15,077 nt of DNA from contig JAHRFV010000256.1 of the NCBI GenBank assembly GCA_019084435.1, positions 1 to 15,077 on the forward strand, in the 5' to 3' direction. Below are positions 6,797 to 14,969 of the stretch, piece by piece. This DNA is from Dethiosulfatibacter sp. Lineage in GTDB: Bacteria; Bacillota_A; Clostridia; Tissierellales; Dethiosulfatibacteraceae. The notes below the pieces were generated by a model. The model saw only the letters and a list, made by a program, of their open reading frames with translations. It did no database searches and was not told where the DNA came from. Numbering within the stretch: the first letter of the stretch is position 1; each line of letters begins with the position of its first letter. The position numbers and the translations under genes are program-made.

Positions 6797-7120
6797 GAAT
6801 GGGTGGAGATTAAAAAGCATCCTCAGATAAGTTACAATATTTTAAGCTCAGTCAATGACTATGGACCGCTAGCGGATATGGTATTGTCCCATCATAAACG
6901 ATGGGACGGAAAAGGCTATCCAAGTGGGTTAACGGGAGAAGAAATACCACTAGAATCCCGAATTATAGCTTTAGCTGATGCTTTTGATGCCATGACTAGC
7001 GACAGACCCTATCGTATGGGGATAAATAAGGTAGAAGCACTTGAAATTATAGCAAGCGAAGCGGGTAAGCAGTTTGATCCAAATATAGTTAAAATATTTC
7101 TTGAAAAAGTAATGACGTAA
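6797..7120 (+). pseudogene. Severed C-terminal half of the HD-GYP domain of the preceding gene
   Basis: Directly after the in-frame TAA, in the same frame, codons continue with EWVEIKKHPQISYNIL, then HHKRWDGKGYPSGL (the HH and GYP signature), LADAFDAM and DRPYRMG, ending at TAA 7118-7120. The expected ancestral codon at 6794 is GAA (LNDEEWVEIKKHP is the common HD-GYP wording), so a single G-to-T change explains the stop. A GTG at 6803 could start a 105-residue fragment, but there is no ribosome binding site and such a fragment lacks the HD pair. I therefore treat it as the detached end of the gene at 4673, not as an independent gene. Confidence 0.85.
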
Positions 7121-7155
7121 TAAGTTTTGGCAATTGCAAACCTTATCTATTATAT

Positions 7156-9117
7156 TCATTTACTGAACTGGAAGCCTTTCTCTCTAAACAGCTGAATACA
7201 GGCATCAACCACTTCACAATCATACTTCTGTCCTCTATAGGTTGAGATTTCCTCAAGGGCAGCATCAATTCCTAATGCCGGTCTGTAAGGTCGATGTGAA
7301 GTCATTGCCTCAACAACATCAGAAACTGCCAATATCCTGCTTTCAATGATTATTTGTTCCCCTGATAAGCCTTGCGGGTATCCTGAACCATCAAGACGCT
7401 CGTGATGTTGATAGACCATCGACGGTATCACAACAGGAAAGTCAATTTCCTTGACTACGTTATATCCATACTCAGCATGAGTTTGAAGTATCTGATATTC
7501 AATATTCGATATTTTCCCTGGCTTGTTTAAAATTTCTGAGGGTATGTAAATCTTACCGATATCATGAATAAGAGCACCATGTGACAAATTCTTTATGGCA
7601 TCATCAGATAACCCCAATTGTTGGGCAATAGCGCATGATAAATCCTGCACTCGTTTTTGATGACCGGCAGTATAGGCATCACGTAGCTCTCCAATCTTTG
7701 AAATGGATTTTACAGATTGATCAAGCATATGGGCAAGTTTCGCATTACTTGCCATTAAGTTGTCTCTTTGCAGCTCAATTTCATCTATCAGTCTGACTCT
7801 TTCTGATATGTCACGTACAAGGCTTTCAGTGCCAAGGATTCTGTCCTGCTCATCTTTAACAAACTGGGCATTCATCGACACCCAAAATGTTGTTCCGTCT
7901 TTGCGAAGCCCCTTGGTAATCAAATCTGCTAATGCCCCCTCTCTCTTAAGTTCATCAAGTACCCTTACTCGATCCTCGGGATCAGCATACAACATAACAA
8001 CTGGTTGGCCAATTAATTCTGAAGCAGACGAGTAGCCATACATATCGACTGCCTGTGGATTAACAACTATAAAATTGCCTGATAAATTTGTTTGAAAATA
8101 TGAATCCTGCAAATTATCAAGAATTCTCTGGTTCTGAGTCATTATCCTGTTTAATTCAACTTCTGCTTTCTTGTGTTCTGTGATGTCCTGTGCTGCACCC
8201 CAAAGAGATATTATATTACCTTCTGAATCTCTTTCAGCCTCGCCACGCACCCACATCCATCCATTCGATCCGTCTATGGTTACAGTTTCAAGTTCCAACT
8301 CGTAAGGAACGCCGGATGCCTTAGTACGCTCAAGGGAAGTAGATAGTCTATTCCAACTTTCCGGAGTGAATAACTTCATATGCTCGGGATAGGGTGGGAC
8401 TGGAGCTGTCGAATCAAAACCGTACATTTTGTATAGTTCCTCTGACCATACAACTTGATTTGTTGCTACATTCAGACGCCATGTTCCTACATGGGCAATA
8501 CGCTGTGATTCCAATAAATCTTTCAAATTCCCCTCAAGCTCAACCTGACTATCTCGAAGAGCCACCTCACTTTTTCTTATCGCTTCATTTATCTCAATCT
8601 GCTCCATTTTATCAGCGGTCATCTCAATAATCGTTTGGGTTATGGCAAGCAAGAAATCCATAGCTGATTCAACTTTTTCTTTTGACACTACAGGCACCGT
8701 CTCTAAACTTGCAAGATAAGCACTCTCTTCGAATCCATATAGCTTAGCTTGCTTTTTAAAGAACACAATATCCGGTTCTTCAAAAAAGAATTGGCCTGAA
8801 AAAAGATTAGCAATGTGCTCTCCTCTAATCACTATAGGTAAAACTACATCAATCAATCCATTCATACATTCATAGAAATGATATTTCTCACCTGTGATCA
8901 TTTTGTTACTTAATGAGGTATCACTAACAAAGCAATTCAAAGCCGCTTCGGGATTATTACGATGAAAATCTGTGCAGATTTGTCTCCATCCCGATTGTGA
9001 CAAGATATTTCCATCAAGATCAAGAATCGCAGTTACAAATCCTGTTGATTTATTAAAACCTTCAAGTAAGGCATTCGCTCTATTGAAATCAACATAATCT
9101 AGAATTTTCGATTTCAC
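7156..9117 (-). CDS. PocR-PAS-PAS-HD-GYP protein (c-di-GMP phosphodiesterase type)
   Basis: A 653-residue cytoplasmic protein. Residues 8-175 form a PocR-type ligand-binding domain (GFVTAILDLDGNILS, WRQICTDFHR, YHFYECMNGLIDVVLPI, ANLFSGQFF) with cysteines at 48, 62 and 84. A coiled stretch (175-205) leads to PAS 1 (about 205-320, ending WGAAQDITEHKKAE) and PAS 2 (about 322-445, ending ESLVRDISER), then a linker and a complete HD-GYP domain (470-650): TAGHQKRV at 483-490, LIHDIGKIY with H518-D519, HHERLDGSGYPQGL 571-584, DVVEAMTSHRPYRP 600-613. The likely role is ligand- or redox-tuned c-di-GMP hydrolysis. The start is GTG 9117, five bases after GGAGGT. It is the third gene of a leftward operon behind a kinase and a response regulator, and its HD-GYP domain closely resembles that of the response regulator. 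Confidence 0.9.
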   Translation of the reverse strand: MKSKILDYVDFNRANALLEGFNKSTGFVTAILDLDGNILSQSGWRQICTDFHRNNPEAALNCFVSDTSLSNKMITGEKYHFYECMNGLIDVVLPIVIRGEHIANLFSGQFFFEEPDIVFFKKQAKLYGFEESAYLASLETVPVVSKEKVESAMDFLLAITQTIIEMTADKMEQIEINEAIRKSEVALRDSQVELEGNLKDLLESQRIAHVGTWRLNVATNQVVWSEELYKMYGFDSTAPVPPYPEHMKLFTPESWNRLSTSLERTKASGVPYELELETVTIDGSNGWMWVRGEAERDSEGNIISLWGAAQDITEHKKAEVELNRIMTQNQRILDNLQDSYFQTNLSGNFIVVNPQAVDMYGYSSASELIGQPVVMLYADPEDRVRVLDELKREGALADLITKGLRKDGTTFWVSMNAQFVKDEQDRILGTESLVRDISERVRLIDEIELQRDNLMASNAKLAHMLDQSVKSISKIGELRDAYTAGHQKRVQDLSCAIAQQLGLSDDAIKNLSHGALIHDIGKIYIPSEILNKPGKISNIEYQILQTHAEYGYNVVKEIDFPVVIPSMVYQHHERLDGSGYPQGLSGEQIIIESRILAVSDVVEAMTSHRPYRPALGIDAALEEISTYRGQKYDCEVVDACIQLFREKGFQFSK

Positions 9118-9151
9118 CTGTTACCTCCGTTATCTTAATAATTTATCCACC

Positions 9152-9171
9152 AAAAAAATGTTAGAGTAACA
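9152..9171 (-). terminator. Weak hairpin plus T-tract between regulator and PocR gene (possible attenuator)
   Basis: On the minus strand TGTTA-CTC-TAACA is followed by seven T (complement of 9152-9158). The stem is only five AT-rich base pairs, so it would reduce rather than stop read-through from the response regulator gene into the PocR gene. Confidence 0.3.
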
Positions 9172-9191
9172 CCAAACAATTTGAAAGAATT

Positions 9192-10265
9192 CTAATCATA
9201 TTGAAAATGCGAATTAATAAACTCATCTTCGGCTTGATAATTGTTTTTGAATATCTTCAAGCATGCATCTACAACATTGCTGTCATAAGCAATTCCCATT
9301 TTGGATTCGATTTCTTTGAGTGCGGGCTCAAGACCTATACTTGGACGGTAAGGTCTGTGAGAAGTCATTGCTTCGACAACATCTGCTACGGCTAGAATTC
9401 TGGCCTCAACTAGAATCTGATCTCTTTTCAAACCTCTTGGATAACCGCTTCCGTCTAACCTTTCATGATGTTGCCAGACTATTTCTGATACTGGCCATGA
9501 AAAATCTATGCTTTCTAATAAAATGTTTCCTGAATTAGTATGTTCTTTAATTATTTCAAATTCTAACATTGTCAGTTGCGATGGTTTATTCAAAATTTCA
9601 AACGGTACAGAGATTTTACCAATATCATGTAGGTATCCTGTAATCCTAATTCTGTCGACAATCCGATCTTCCATTCCCATTTCTTTCGCAATTGCAGCAG
9701 CTAAGTTGCCTACCCTACGCTGGTGTCCTGCGGTGTATGGATCTCTGAGTTCCATCATGTTGTTCATAATTTGAATTATGCTCTGTGCAGTTTTTTGAAG
9801 AGCTTTTGTGCGTTTACTGACAATTAATTCAAGATGCTCTCGATATTGGCGATTTTCCGATTCCAAAACTCGCTGTTGCTTCAAAGTATTTCTCAAAAAA
9901 ACGGCCTGCTTTACAATTTTATAAAGCTCTATCTTGGTTGTGGGCTTGCATATATAATCATATGCTCCTGCCTTCAAAGCTTTAACCGCTGTATCCAAAG
10001 ACGGATCACCAGTCATGATTATTATTGGGATATCTGAAGACCTGGTTTTTAGCATATTAAGCAATTCAACACCTGAAATCTTGGGCATAACAATGTCTGT
10101 AAGAACCACATCATATTCATTATTATCAAAATATTCAACTGCAATGGTTACCTTTTCTGCTATATCTACAATATATCCTTCACGTTCCAAAAGAATTTTT
10201 AAGCTTTTGCGGATACTTGCCTCATCATCTACAACCAATATACGTCCCTTATAGTTCTCTTCCAT
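9192..10265 (-). CDS. Response regulator with HD-GYP output domain (REC-HD-GYP, RpfG-like)
   Basis: A 357-residue protein. The receiver (5-125) has the acidic pair D13-D14, phospho-acceptor D57 in VVLTDIVMPKISG, T85 and K107 (ICKPT), so it is a complete CheY-like domain. A helical linker (125-165) joins it to a complete HD-GYP domain (170-345): TAGHQRRV from 178, YLHDIGKIS with H213-D214, KEHTNSG, HHERLDGSGYPRGL 266-279, DVVEAMTSHRPYRP. This is the RpfG architecture: phosphorylation by a kinase controls c-di-GMP hydrolysis. The ATG at 10265 has GGGGGG shortly upstream. It lies 35 bases after the kinase gene and is the only receiver domain in the window, so it is the likely partner of that kinase and perhaps of the divergent one. 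Confidence 0.93.
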   Translation of the reverse strand: MEENYKGRILVVDDEASIRKSLKILLEREGYIVDIAEKVTIAVEYFDNNEYDVVLTDIVMPKISGVELLNMLKTRSSDIPIIIMTGDPSLDTAVKALKAGAYDYICKPTTKIELYKIVKQAVFLRNTLKQQRVLESENRQYREHLELIVSKRTKALQKTAQSIIQIMNNMMELRDPYTAGHQRRVGNLAAAIAKEMGMEDRIVDRIRITGYLHDIGKISVPFEILNKPSQLTMLEFEIIKEHTNSGNILLESIDFSWPVSEIVWQHHERLDGSGYPRGLKRDQILVEARILAVADVVEAMTSHRPYRPSIGLEPALKEIESKMGIAYDSNVVDACLKIFKNNYQAEDEFINSHFQYD

Positions 10266-10300
10266 AACATCCCCCCAAGATTAATTACTTTTAAAACAGC

Positions 10301-11842
10301 TTATATATGCCACCCGTTGTCCACAGGTAAATCCAAATAAAACCGCGTAAATTCTCCAACTGATGTTTCGAAAGTTAAATTTCCATGATGATCTTTAACA
10401 ATTCCATAGCTAATAGGTAGCCCTAAACCCGTGCCCAAATCTTTAGATTTTGTGGTGAAAAATGGATCGAAAATTCTTTCTCGGATATTTTCAGGTATAC
10501 CGTTTCCAAAGTCCTCCACAGTTAGTCTTATCCACCGACGTCCTTCAAAGTTATACATGTAAGCTGAAATAGTAATTACTTTGTTTTCATTAGATTCAGG
10601 ATATTTCGTGTTCATAGCATCTCTGGCATTTGTTAAAAGGTTCATAATGACCTGTTGAATTTGCTGGCTTCGACATTTTAGAGAGGGTAGATCTTCTGGA
10701 ATGTTCAATTTGATTTCTATTTGATCTTTTCGTATTAAGGCTCTAATAAGTGTAAGCGTCTGATTAACAATATCATAGATATCCGCTTTACTGTGGGACT
10801 GCTTTTCATTACGCGAAAACACAAGCAAATGATTTACGATTTCGGCAATTCGCTGACTTTCTGTTATGATTTCTTTTGCAAATGCTGAGCAATCACATGA
10901 AGGATCAGCCTCGTCCAATATTAGCTGGGCATAGTTAATAATACCAGTAACAGGATTATTAATCTCATGAGCCACTCCGCTGGCTAAGGTACCAATTGAT
11001 TCCAGTTTTTGTTGATGGCGCTCTTGTTGTAATCTTTCATCCTTTTCTCTTTCAGCCCTTTTCCTTTCGCTGATATCTCTTACATATACTAATTCGCCAT
11101 CTTTGCCGTGATATTTAATTGGGACTGTATTTATTTCCACATCAATACTTTTACAATTTGCCAAAAGAAATGTTTGTTCCATATTACAAATCGGCTTTTT
11201 TTCTTCCAAAAAAACACGATATTGGTTTTCAACTTCAACATTGGATTCAGGATTTAGCAAGTCCATAAAGTTGCTGCCAATAATCTCATCGGGATCAGAG
11301 AAACCTACTAGTTTAGCTGCAGCATGATTGGCATAAGCGAGCTTTTTATCAATATAAACAAAGATACTGTCAGGAGCTGTCTCAACCAAAAGTCGAAAAC
11401 GCTCTTCACTCTCTTTAAATGATTGCATTTGATTTTTCCACTCATTGATAATTTCTGTATAAATAATTATTCCGCCAATGTCACCGTTAACTTCATACCA
11501 AGGCCGTGCTTCCCACCTTGTATAATCCACCGTGCCATCTTCTCTGTAATAGGGATCATCATCTGCCGATTCAATCGCTCCGTTTAGAACACGCTTATGC
11601 ACCTCTCTCCATTTTTCCGGTAAATCAGGGAAAACTTCATAGTGGTGTTTGCCAATGATATGTGACTCATTGACACGATAAGTCTCTATGTACTTTTTGC
11701 TCACAAATAAATATTTCATATCTTTATCATGAACAGCAATTGCATTTGGACTATTTTCGATAATATGCCTGGTCAAATTGTTCCATGTTTGAAACTGTTT
11801 TTCGTTATTCTTTCTTTGTTTATTAGAAGAAAAGCGTTTCAT
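10301..11842 (-). CDS. Soluble PAS-PAS histidine kinase
   Basis: A 513-residue cytoplasmic sensor kinase. Two PAS domains occupy about 24-135 ([19 protein letters not shown] to [14 protein letters not shown]) and 146-262 ([13 protein letters not shown] to [13 protein letters not shown]). HisKA (about 275-345) carries the H box [15 protein letters not shown] with the phospho-acceptor H292. HATPase_c (about 355-510) has N box [12 protein letters not shown]1 DFGNGIP, F box FFTTK and G2 GTGLGLPIS. No transmembrane segment is visible, so the signal is internal. I choose ATG 11842, seven bases after GGGGGT; a TTG at 11845 is one codon earlier. It heads the operon with the REC-HD-GYP regulator. Its kinase core closely resembles that of the divergent membrane kinase. 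Confidence 0.92.
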   Translation of the reverse strand: MKRFSSNKQRKNNEKQFQTWNNLTRHIIENSPNAIAVHDKDMKYLFVSKKYIETYRVNESHIIGKHHYEVFPDLPEKWREVHKRVLNGAIESADDDPYYREDGTVDYTRWEARPWYEVNGDIGGIIIYTEIINEWKNQMQSFKESEERFRLLVETAPDSIFVYIDKKLAYANHAAAKLVGFSDPDEIIGSNFMDLLNPESNVEVENQYRVFLEEKKPICNMEQTFLLANCKSIDVEINTVPIKYHGKDGELVYVRDISERKRAEREKDERLQQERHQQKLESIGTLASGVAHEINNPVTGIINYAQLILDEADPSCDCSAFAKEIITESQRIAEIVNHLLVFSRNEKQSHSKADIYDIVNQTLTLIRALIRKDQIEIKLNIPEDLPSLKCRSQQIQQVIMNLLTNARDAMNTKYPESNENKVITISAYMYNFEGRRWIRLTVEDFGNGIPENIRERIFDPFFTTKSKDLGTGLGLPISYGIVKDHHGNLTFETSVGEFTRFYLDLPVDNGWHI

Positions 11843-11873
11843 CAATATTACCCCCGAGATGTTTTCCCTAAAA

Positions 11874-11879
11874 ATTATA
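11874..11879 (-). promoter_or_regulatory. Possible -10 element for the leftward operon
   Basis: TATAAT on the minus strand, about 32 bases before the kinase start. No good -35 is found at 16-18 bp (best GTGTTA), so an activator or another sigma factor may be needed. Confidence 0.3.
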
Positions 11880-11925
11880 CTTGTATAAATATTCTAACAC
11901 CCACATGTTCATTTATCAATTACTT

Positions 11926-11941
11926 TTGAGAATATTCTCAA
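11926..11941. promoter_or_regulatory. 16-bp palindrome between the two divergent kinase genes
   Basis: TTGAGAATATTCTCAA is a perfect palindrome lying three bases upstream of the rightward -35 and about 47 bases upstream of the leftward -10. TTGAGAA occurs again at 11956-11962 as a half-site. The position fits a binding site for a dimeric regulator acting on both operons (inference). Confidence 0.45.
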
Positions 11942-11943
11942 GC

Positions 11944-11972
11944 TTGCATTCCTAGTTGAGAAATTATAAAAT
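11944..11972 (+). promoter_or_regulatory. SigA-type promoter of the membrane kinase gene
   Basis: TTGCAT at 11944-11949, a 17-bp spacer and TAAAAT at 11967-11972. Transcription would start near 11980, about 40 bases before the ATG. Confidence 0.5.
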
Positions 11973-12018
11973 ATAAGTGTTAAACAAAATCTTATAGATA
12001 GAATGCAAGGGGTATCGT

Positions 12019-14478
12019 ATGAAACCAAGTTTTGATGCTAAAAATATATTCACATCAATTAAGATCCGCACAGTTATTAGTTTGGTAACCTCTTTACTTC
12101 TAGTCTTTTCAGTTGGTGTTGTTTCTTTGATTGTTTTTCCAAACTGGAACAAATCTATTGAAGACTCAGTCCTCAAAATTTCGGAAGAAACAAACCAAAC
12201 AATCCAAAATAATATAAAGGGTTACATAAATGTCCCTGTGCATATAGCGGATTATAATAAAGGTGTCATCGAAAGATCTGTCATAAATATTTATGATCGT
12301 GACCTTCGTGATAAATTTTTTGTCAATCTTATAAACAGCCATGATGGACTGGTTATTTACAGTATTGGATATGGAACTGAGAATGGAGAGTACTTTGGTG
12401 CGCGAAGAAATCTGGAAAATGATATAGAAATCATGAGAAATGAAGCTGATACGGAAAACCGTTCCTTGTATTATTCTGTTAAAGACGATTTCACTGCAGC
12501 TGAACTTGCAGTAGATGTGGGAGTATTTGATCCTAGAACAAGAGCTTGGTATACTGCGGCTAAGGATACAGGACAGATAGTGTTTTCACCTATTTATAAA
12601 CATTTTGTGTTAAATGATTTGACTATTTCATGTGCCGCACCAGTTTTTATAAATAATGGTGAGCTTGCTGGCGTACTGGGAATACATACAAACCTGTCCA
12701 AACTAAATGAATCTTTGGTTGTTTCACTCAGAGATAAAGAAGCGGACGCAATAATTGTCGAAAAGAAAACAGGTGCGATAATTGCAAATTCCTTGGGTAT
12801 ACCAAACTACAAAATATCAGAAGGCAATGTTTTTGAAAGAATTATGATAAACGATTTTGATAATAAAAAAATTGTTGATGGGTATAATGAGTACATTAAG
12901 AATCATGTTAGTGAAATCGAATTTACATATGATGTAAGTGATACAAACATCAGATTTTCTAGTTTTGAAGAAAATGGTCTTGAATGGCTGATCATATCAT
13001 CCGTTTCAAAAACTGTTTTGTATAATGATCTGGTTGATAGCAGAAATAGAACTATAGCGTTTATATCATTATTATTGCTTTTATCCATAGATGCCTTATT
13101 TATGATTTCGAAAAAACTATTAAGCCCAATGTGGCATCTTATAGATACCCAGTCTAAATTTTCGGGTGGGGATTTATCATCAAGAGTTGATATAAAGAGA
13201 AATGATGAGATAGGGATCATATCAACGTCTTTCAATACGATGGCCGATGAGATAGAGAATCTGGTTACAAACCTAGAGATAAAAGTCAAAGAAAGAACAC
13301 ACGAGCTTCAAACAGCAAACAAAAGGCTTCTACAGGATATAAATGAACGTATTGCATATGAGAAAGCATTAGAAGATAGTGAAGCAAGATTTAGGATGTT
13401 GGTTGAAAATGCCCCAGACGCAATTTTTATTCAAACAGAAGGAAAGTTCGCATATGTTAACAAAGCTGCCATAAAACTTTTCGGAGCTATATCTGAAAAG
13501 GATTTGATCGGTAAATTTGTAATTGAACGCTTTCATCCTGATTTTAGGAATTCTGTGCTTGAGAGGATACAAGAATTGAATGTCAATCGCAAGGATGTTC
13601 CCAATATTGAAGAAGTGATTCTAAAGATAGATGAATCTCCTGTTTACACGGAGGTATCTGCTGTTCCAATTGTTTATTCAGGATTAAACGGCGCGCTTGT
13701 GTTTTTAAGAGATATTACAGAACGAAAAATGACCGAAAAAACAAAGCAAGAGCTTGATGTTCATATGCGCCAACAACAGAAGCTAGAAGCTATAGGAACT
13801 TTGGCAAGCGGAGTCGCTCATGAGATAAACAACCCTCTAAACGGTATAATGAATTATGCTGAATTACTAAATGAAGATATTTCTGAAGGGACGGAAGACA
13901 AAGAATATATTGTGGAGATAATCAGAGAAACTAAACGAATTTCAGAGATAGTTAAAACCCTGCTGCAATTCTCAAGGCAGGAGAATCAGTCATACAGTTA
14001 TGCTTTGATTCAAGATATTATCGAGAACACTTTGACGTTGATTAGAACTTTAATAAAAAGAGATCATATTATTTTGAATGTGGATATAGAAGATAATTTA
14101 CCACCTATCAAATGCAGGAGTCAAAATATACAGCAGGTATTAATGAATTTACTGACAAATGCGAGAGATGCTTTAAATGAAAAATATGATGGATATGATG
14201 AGAACAAAATCATTTCTATAAAATGTTATCAGTATCAAGAGGCAGAGCGAAGATGGATAAGAGTCATCATAAAAGATAATGGAACGGGTATTCCTTTGGA
14301 TATACAAGATCAAATACTTATACCGTTTTTTTCTACAAAACCAAAGGATAAAGGAACGGGATTGGGTCTATCAATAAGTTATGGGCTTACTAAAGATCAT
14401 AATGGAACTCTGAGGTTTGAGTCGGAATTAGGCAAGTTTACAAGTTTCATCTTAGAATTACCGATAGATAATCAATGA
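12019..14478 (+). CDS. Membrane histidine kinase (dCache-HAMP-PAS-HisKA-HATPase)
   Basis: An 819-residue kinase. TM1 (about 17-40) and TM2 (about 345-363) enclose a large extracellular double-Cache domain (about 48-335) with DPRTRAWYTAAKDTGQIVFS at 171-190. The full amino-acid-binding pattern (Y-x4-R-x-WY...Y-x-D) is not met: F170 and H195 stand where Y and D are expected, so the ligand is open. HAMP spans 364-417 and a coiled coil 417-450; PAS about 452-570; HisKA has [15 protein letters not shown] with H601; HATPase_c has [23 protein letters not shown] and GTGLGLSIS. ATG 12019 follows AAGGGGT by six bases. No receiver gene follows, so it is an orphan kinase. Its core strongly resembles the soluble kinase across the divergent promoter, suggesting a shared target. 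Confidence 0.93.
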   Translation: MKPSFDAKNIFTSIKIRTVISLVTSLLLVFSVGVVSLIVFPNWNKSIEDSVLKISEETNQTIQNNIKGYINVPVHIADYNKGVIERSVINIYDRDLRDKFFVNLINSHDGLVIYSIGYGTENGEYFGARRNLENDIEIMRNEADTENRSLYYSVKDDFTAAELAVDVGVFDPRTRAWYTAAKDTGQIVFSPIYKHFVLNDLTISCAAPVFINNGELAGVLGIHTNLSKLNESLVVSLRDKEADAIIVEKKTGAIIANSLGIPNYKISEGNVFERIMINDFDNKKIVDGYNEYIKNHVSEIEFTYDVSDTNIRFSSFEENGLEWLIISSVSKTVLYNDLVDSRNRTIAFISLLLLLSIDALFMISKKLLSPMWHLIDTQSKFSGGDLSSRVDIKRNDEIGIISTSFNTMADEIENLVTNLEIKVKERTHELQTANKRLLQDINERIAYEKALEDSEARFRMLVENAPDAIFIQTEGKFAYVNKAAIKLFGAISEKDLIGKFVIERFHPDFRNSVLERIQELNVNRKDVPNIEEVILKIDESPVYTEVSAVPIVYSGLNGALVFLRDITERKMTEKTKQELDVHMRQQQKLEAIGTLASGVAHEINNPLNGIMNYAELLNEDISEGTEDKEYIVEIIRETKRISEIVKTLLQFSRQENQSYSYALIQDIIENTLTLIRTLIKRDHIILNVDIEDNLPPIKCRSQNIQQVLMNLLTNARDALNEKYDGYDENKIISIKCYQYQEAERRWIRVIIKDNGTGIPLDIQDQILIPFFSTKPKDKGTGLGLSISYGLTKDHNGTLRFESELGKFTSFILELPIDNQ

Positions 14479-14489
14479 CACTTCCGGTC

Positions 14490-14514
14490 TTCATGATAAT
14501 GCTTCATGATAATG
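14490..14514 (+). repeat. 12-bp tandem direct repeat
   Basis: TTCATGATAATG occurs twice (14490-14501 and 14503-14514) with one base between, immediately upstream of the -35 of the next promoter. It may be a regulator site or simple slippage. Confidence 0.7.
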
Positions 14515-14518
14515 TTAA

Positions 14519-14548
14519 TTGACGATGAATACCTCTAGATGTTACAAT
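14519..14548 (+). promoter_or_regulatory. SigA-type promoter of the CNNM transporter gene
   Basis: TTGACG at 14519-14524, an 18-bp spacer and TACAAT at 14543-14548: five of six matches in each hexamer. Transcription from about 14555 gives a 170-base leader. Confidence 0.7.
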
Positions 14549-14554
14549 AAGTGG

Positions 14555-14700
14555 GAATTCAAATAAAAACGGGGCGAATAAATCCAATTATGGAAAGTGA
14601 CAGTAGCGACGACGATAACAGTCGATTACTTTTTCAATTGAAAAGACATATATTCAAGTATACCCATTTTAGATACTGGAAAGGGTATGCTTTTTTTGGA
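14555..14700 (+). promoter_or_regulatory. Structured leader with attenuator, candidate riboswitch of unknown class
   Basis: Between promoter and gene lie three hairpins and a terminator: TCCA-ATTA-TGGA (14583-14594); AGTAGCGAC with GTCGATTACT (14602-14630, one bulge); the palindrome TTTTCAATTGAAAA (14631-14644); and the terminator at 14658-14697. I could not match it to the Mg (M-box), Mn (yybP-ykoY), c-di-AMP or T-box consensus. A metal-sensing role is a guess from the gene downstream. Confidence 0.45.
14656..14697 (+). terminator. Intrinsic terminator inside the leader of the CNNM gene
   Basis: AAGTATACCC (14656-14665) pairs with GGGTATGCTT (14683-14692) over ten positions with one G-T pair, followed by an unbroken T run to 14697. 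It stands about 30 bases before the ATG and downstream of the gene's own promoter, so it is best read as a premature terminator. It could also end read-through from the kinase gene. Confidence 0.85.
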
Positions 14701-14842
14701 TTGTTAGAAAGGAGAATCATATAGCTATGAACAGTGACAATACTATTTTATACTTTGTTTTGGTTGGACTAATTTTGATGTCAGCCTATTTCTCAGCAAC
14801 AGAAACAGCATTTTCTACTATTAATAAAATAAGACTTAAAAA

Positions 14843-14903
14843 CATGGTAGGTAGCGGTAGTAAAAAGGCCAAGCTTGTATTGGAGCTTGCAGACTATTAT
14901 GAC
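14843..14903. repeat. Left arm of 61-bp inverted repeat in the CNNM gene
   Basis: Sense copy (from CATGGTAGG to ATTATGAC). It matches the reverse complement of 14970-15030 at 60 of 61 positions; the mismatch is T14895 against C14978. The protein-like version is that of the right arm (DDYD rather than DYYD). Confidence 0.97.
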
Positions 14904-14969
14904 TGTTGCCAAGGATGCAGATGCAATATTGACGATATTGTTACCGATCAGTATAGTGGAGAGAATTCT
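14904..14969 (-). other. Inverted 66-bp coding segment of the CNNM gene
   Basis: On the minus strand these 22 codons read RILSTILIGNNIVNIA plus SASLAT, the most conserved membrane segment of the family. They are in frame with the minus-strand copy of the preceding codons in the right arm. The segment is in the wrong orientation relative to both flanks. Confidence 0.93.

Noticed and set aside
6803..7120. Independent small HD-GYP gene starting at GTG
   Set aside because: It lies in the same frame as the upstream gene, directly after its stop, has no ribosome binding site and lacks the HD half of the site.
7121..7155. Bidirectional terminator between the convergent HD-GYP genes
   Set aside because: AAGTTTTGGCAATTGC with its partner gives an interrupted AT-rich stem without a T-run; not convincing.
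7760..8035. Plus-strand open frames inside the minus-strand operon
   Set aside because: They are antisense shadows of the PocR, regulator and kinase genes, with no ribosome binding sites or recognisable domains.
14555..14726. Known Mg (M-box), Mn (yybP-ykoY), c-di-AMP or T-box leader before the CNNM gene
   Set aside because: None of the conserved boxes I know for these classes can be found; only generic hairpins and a terminator are visible.
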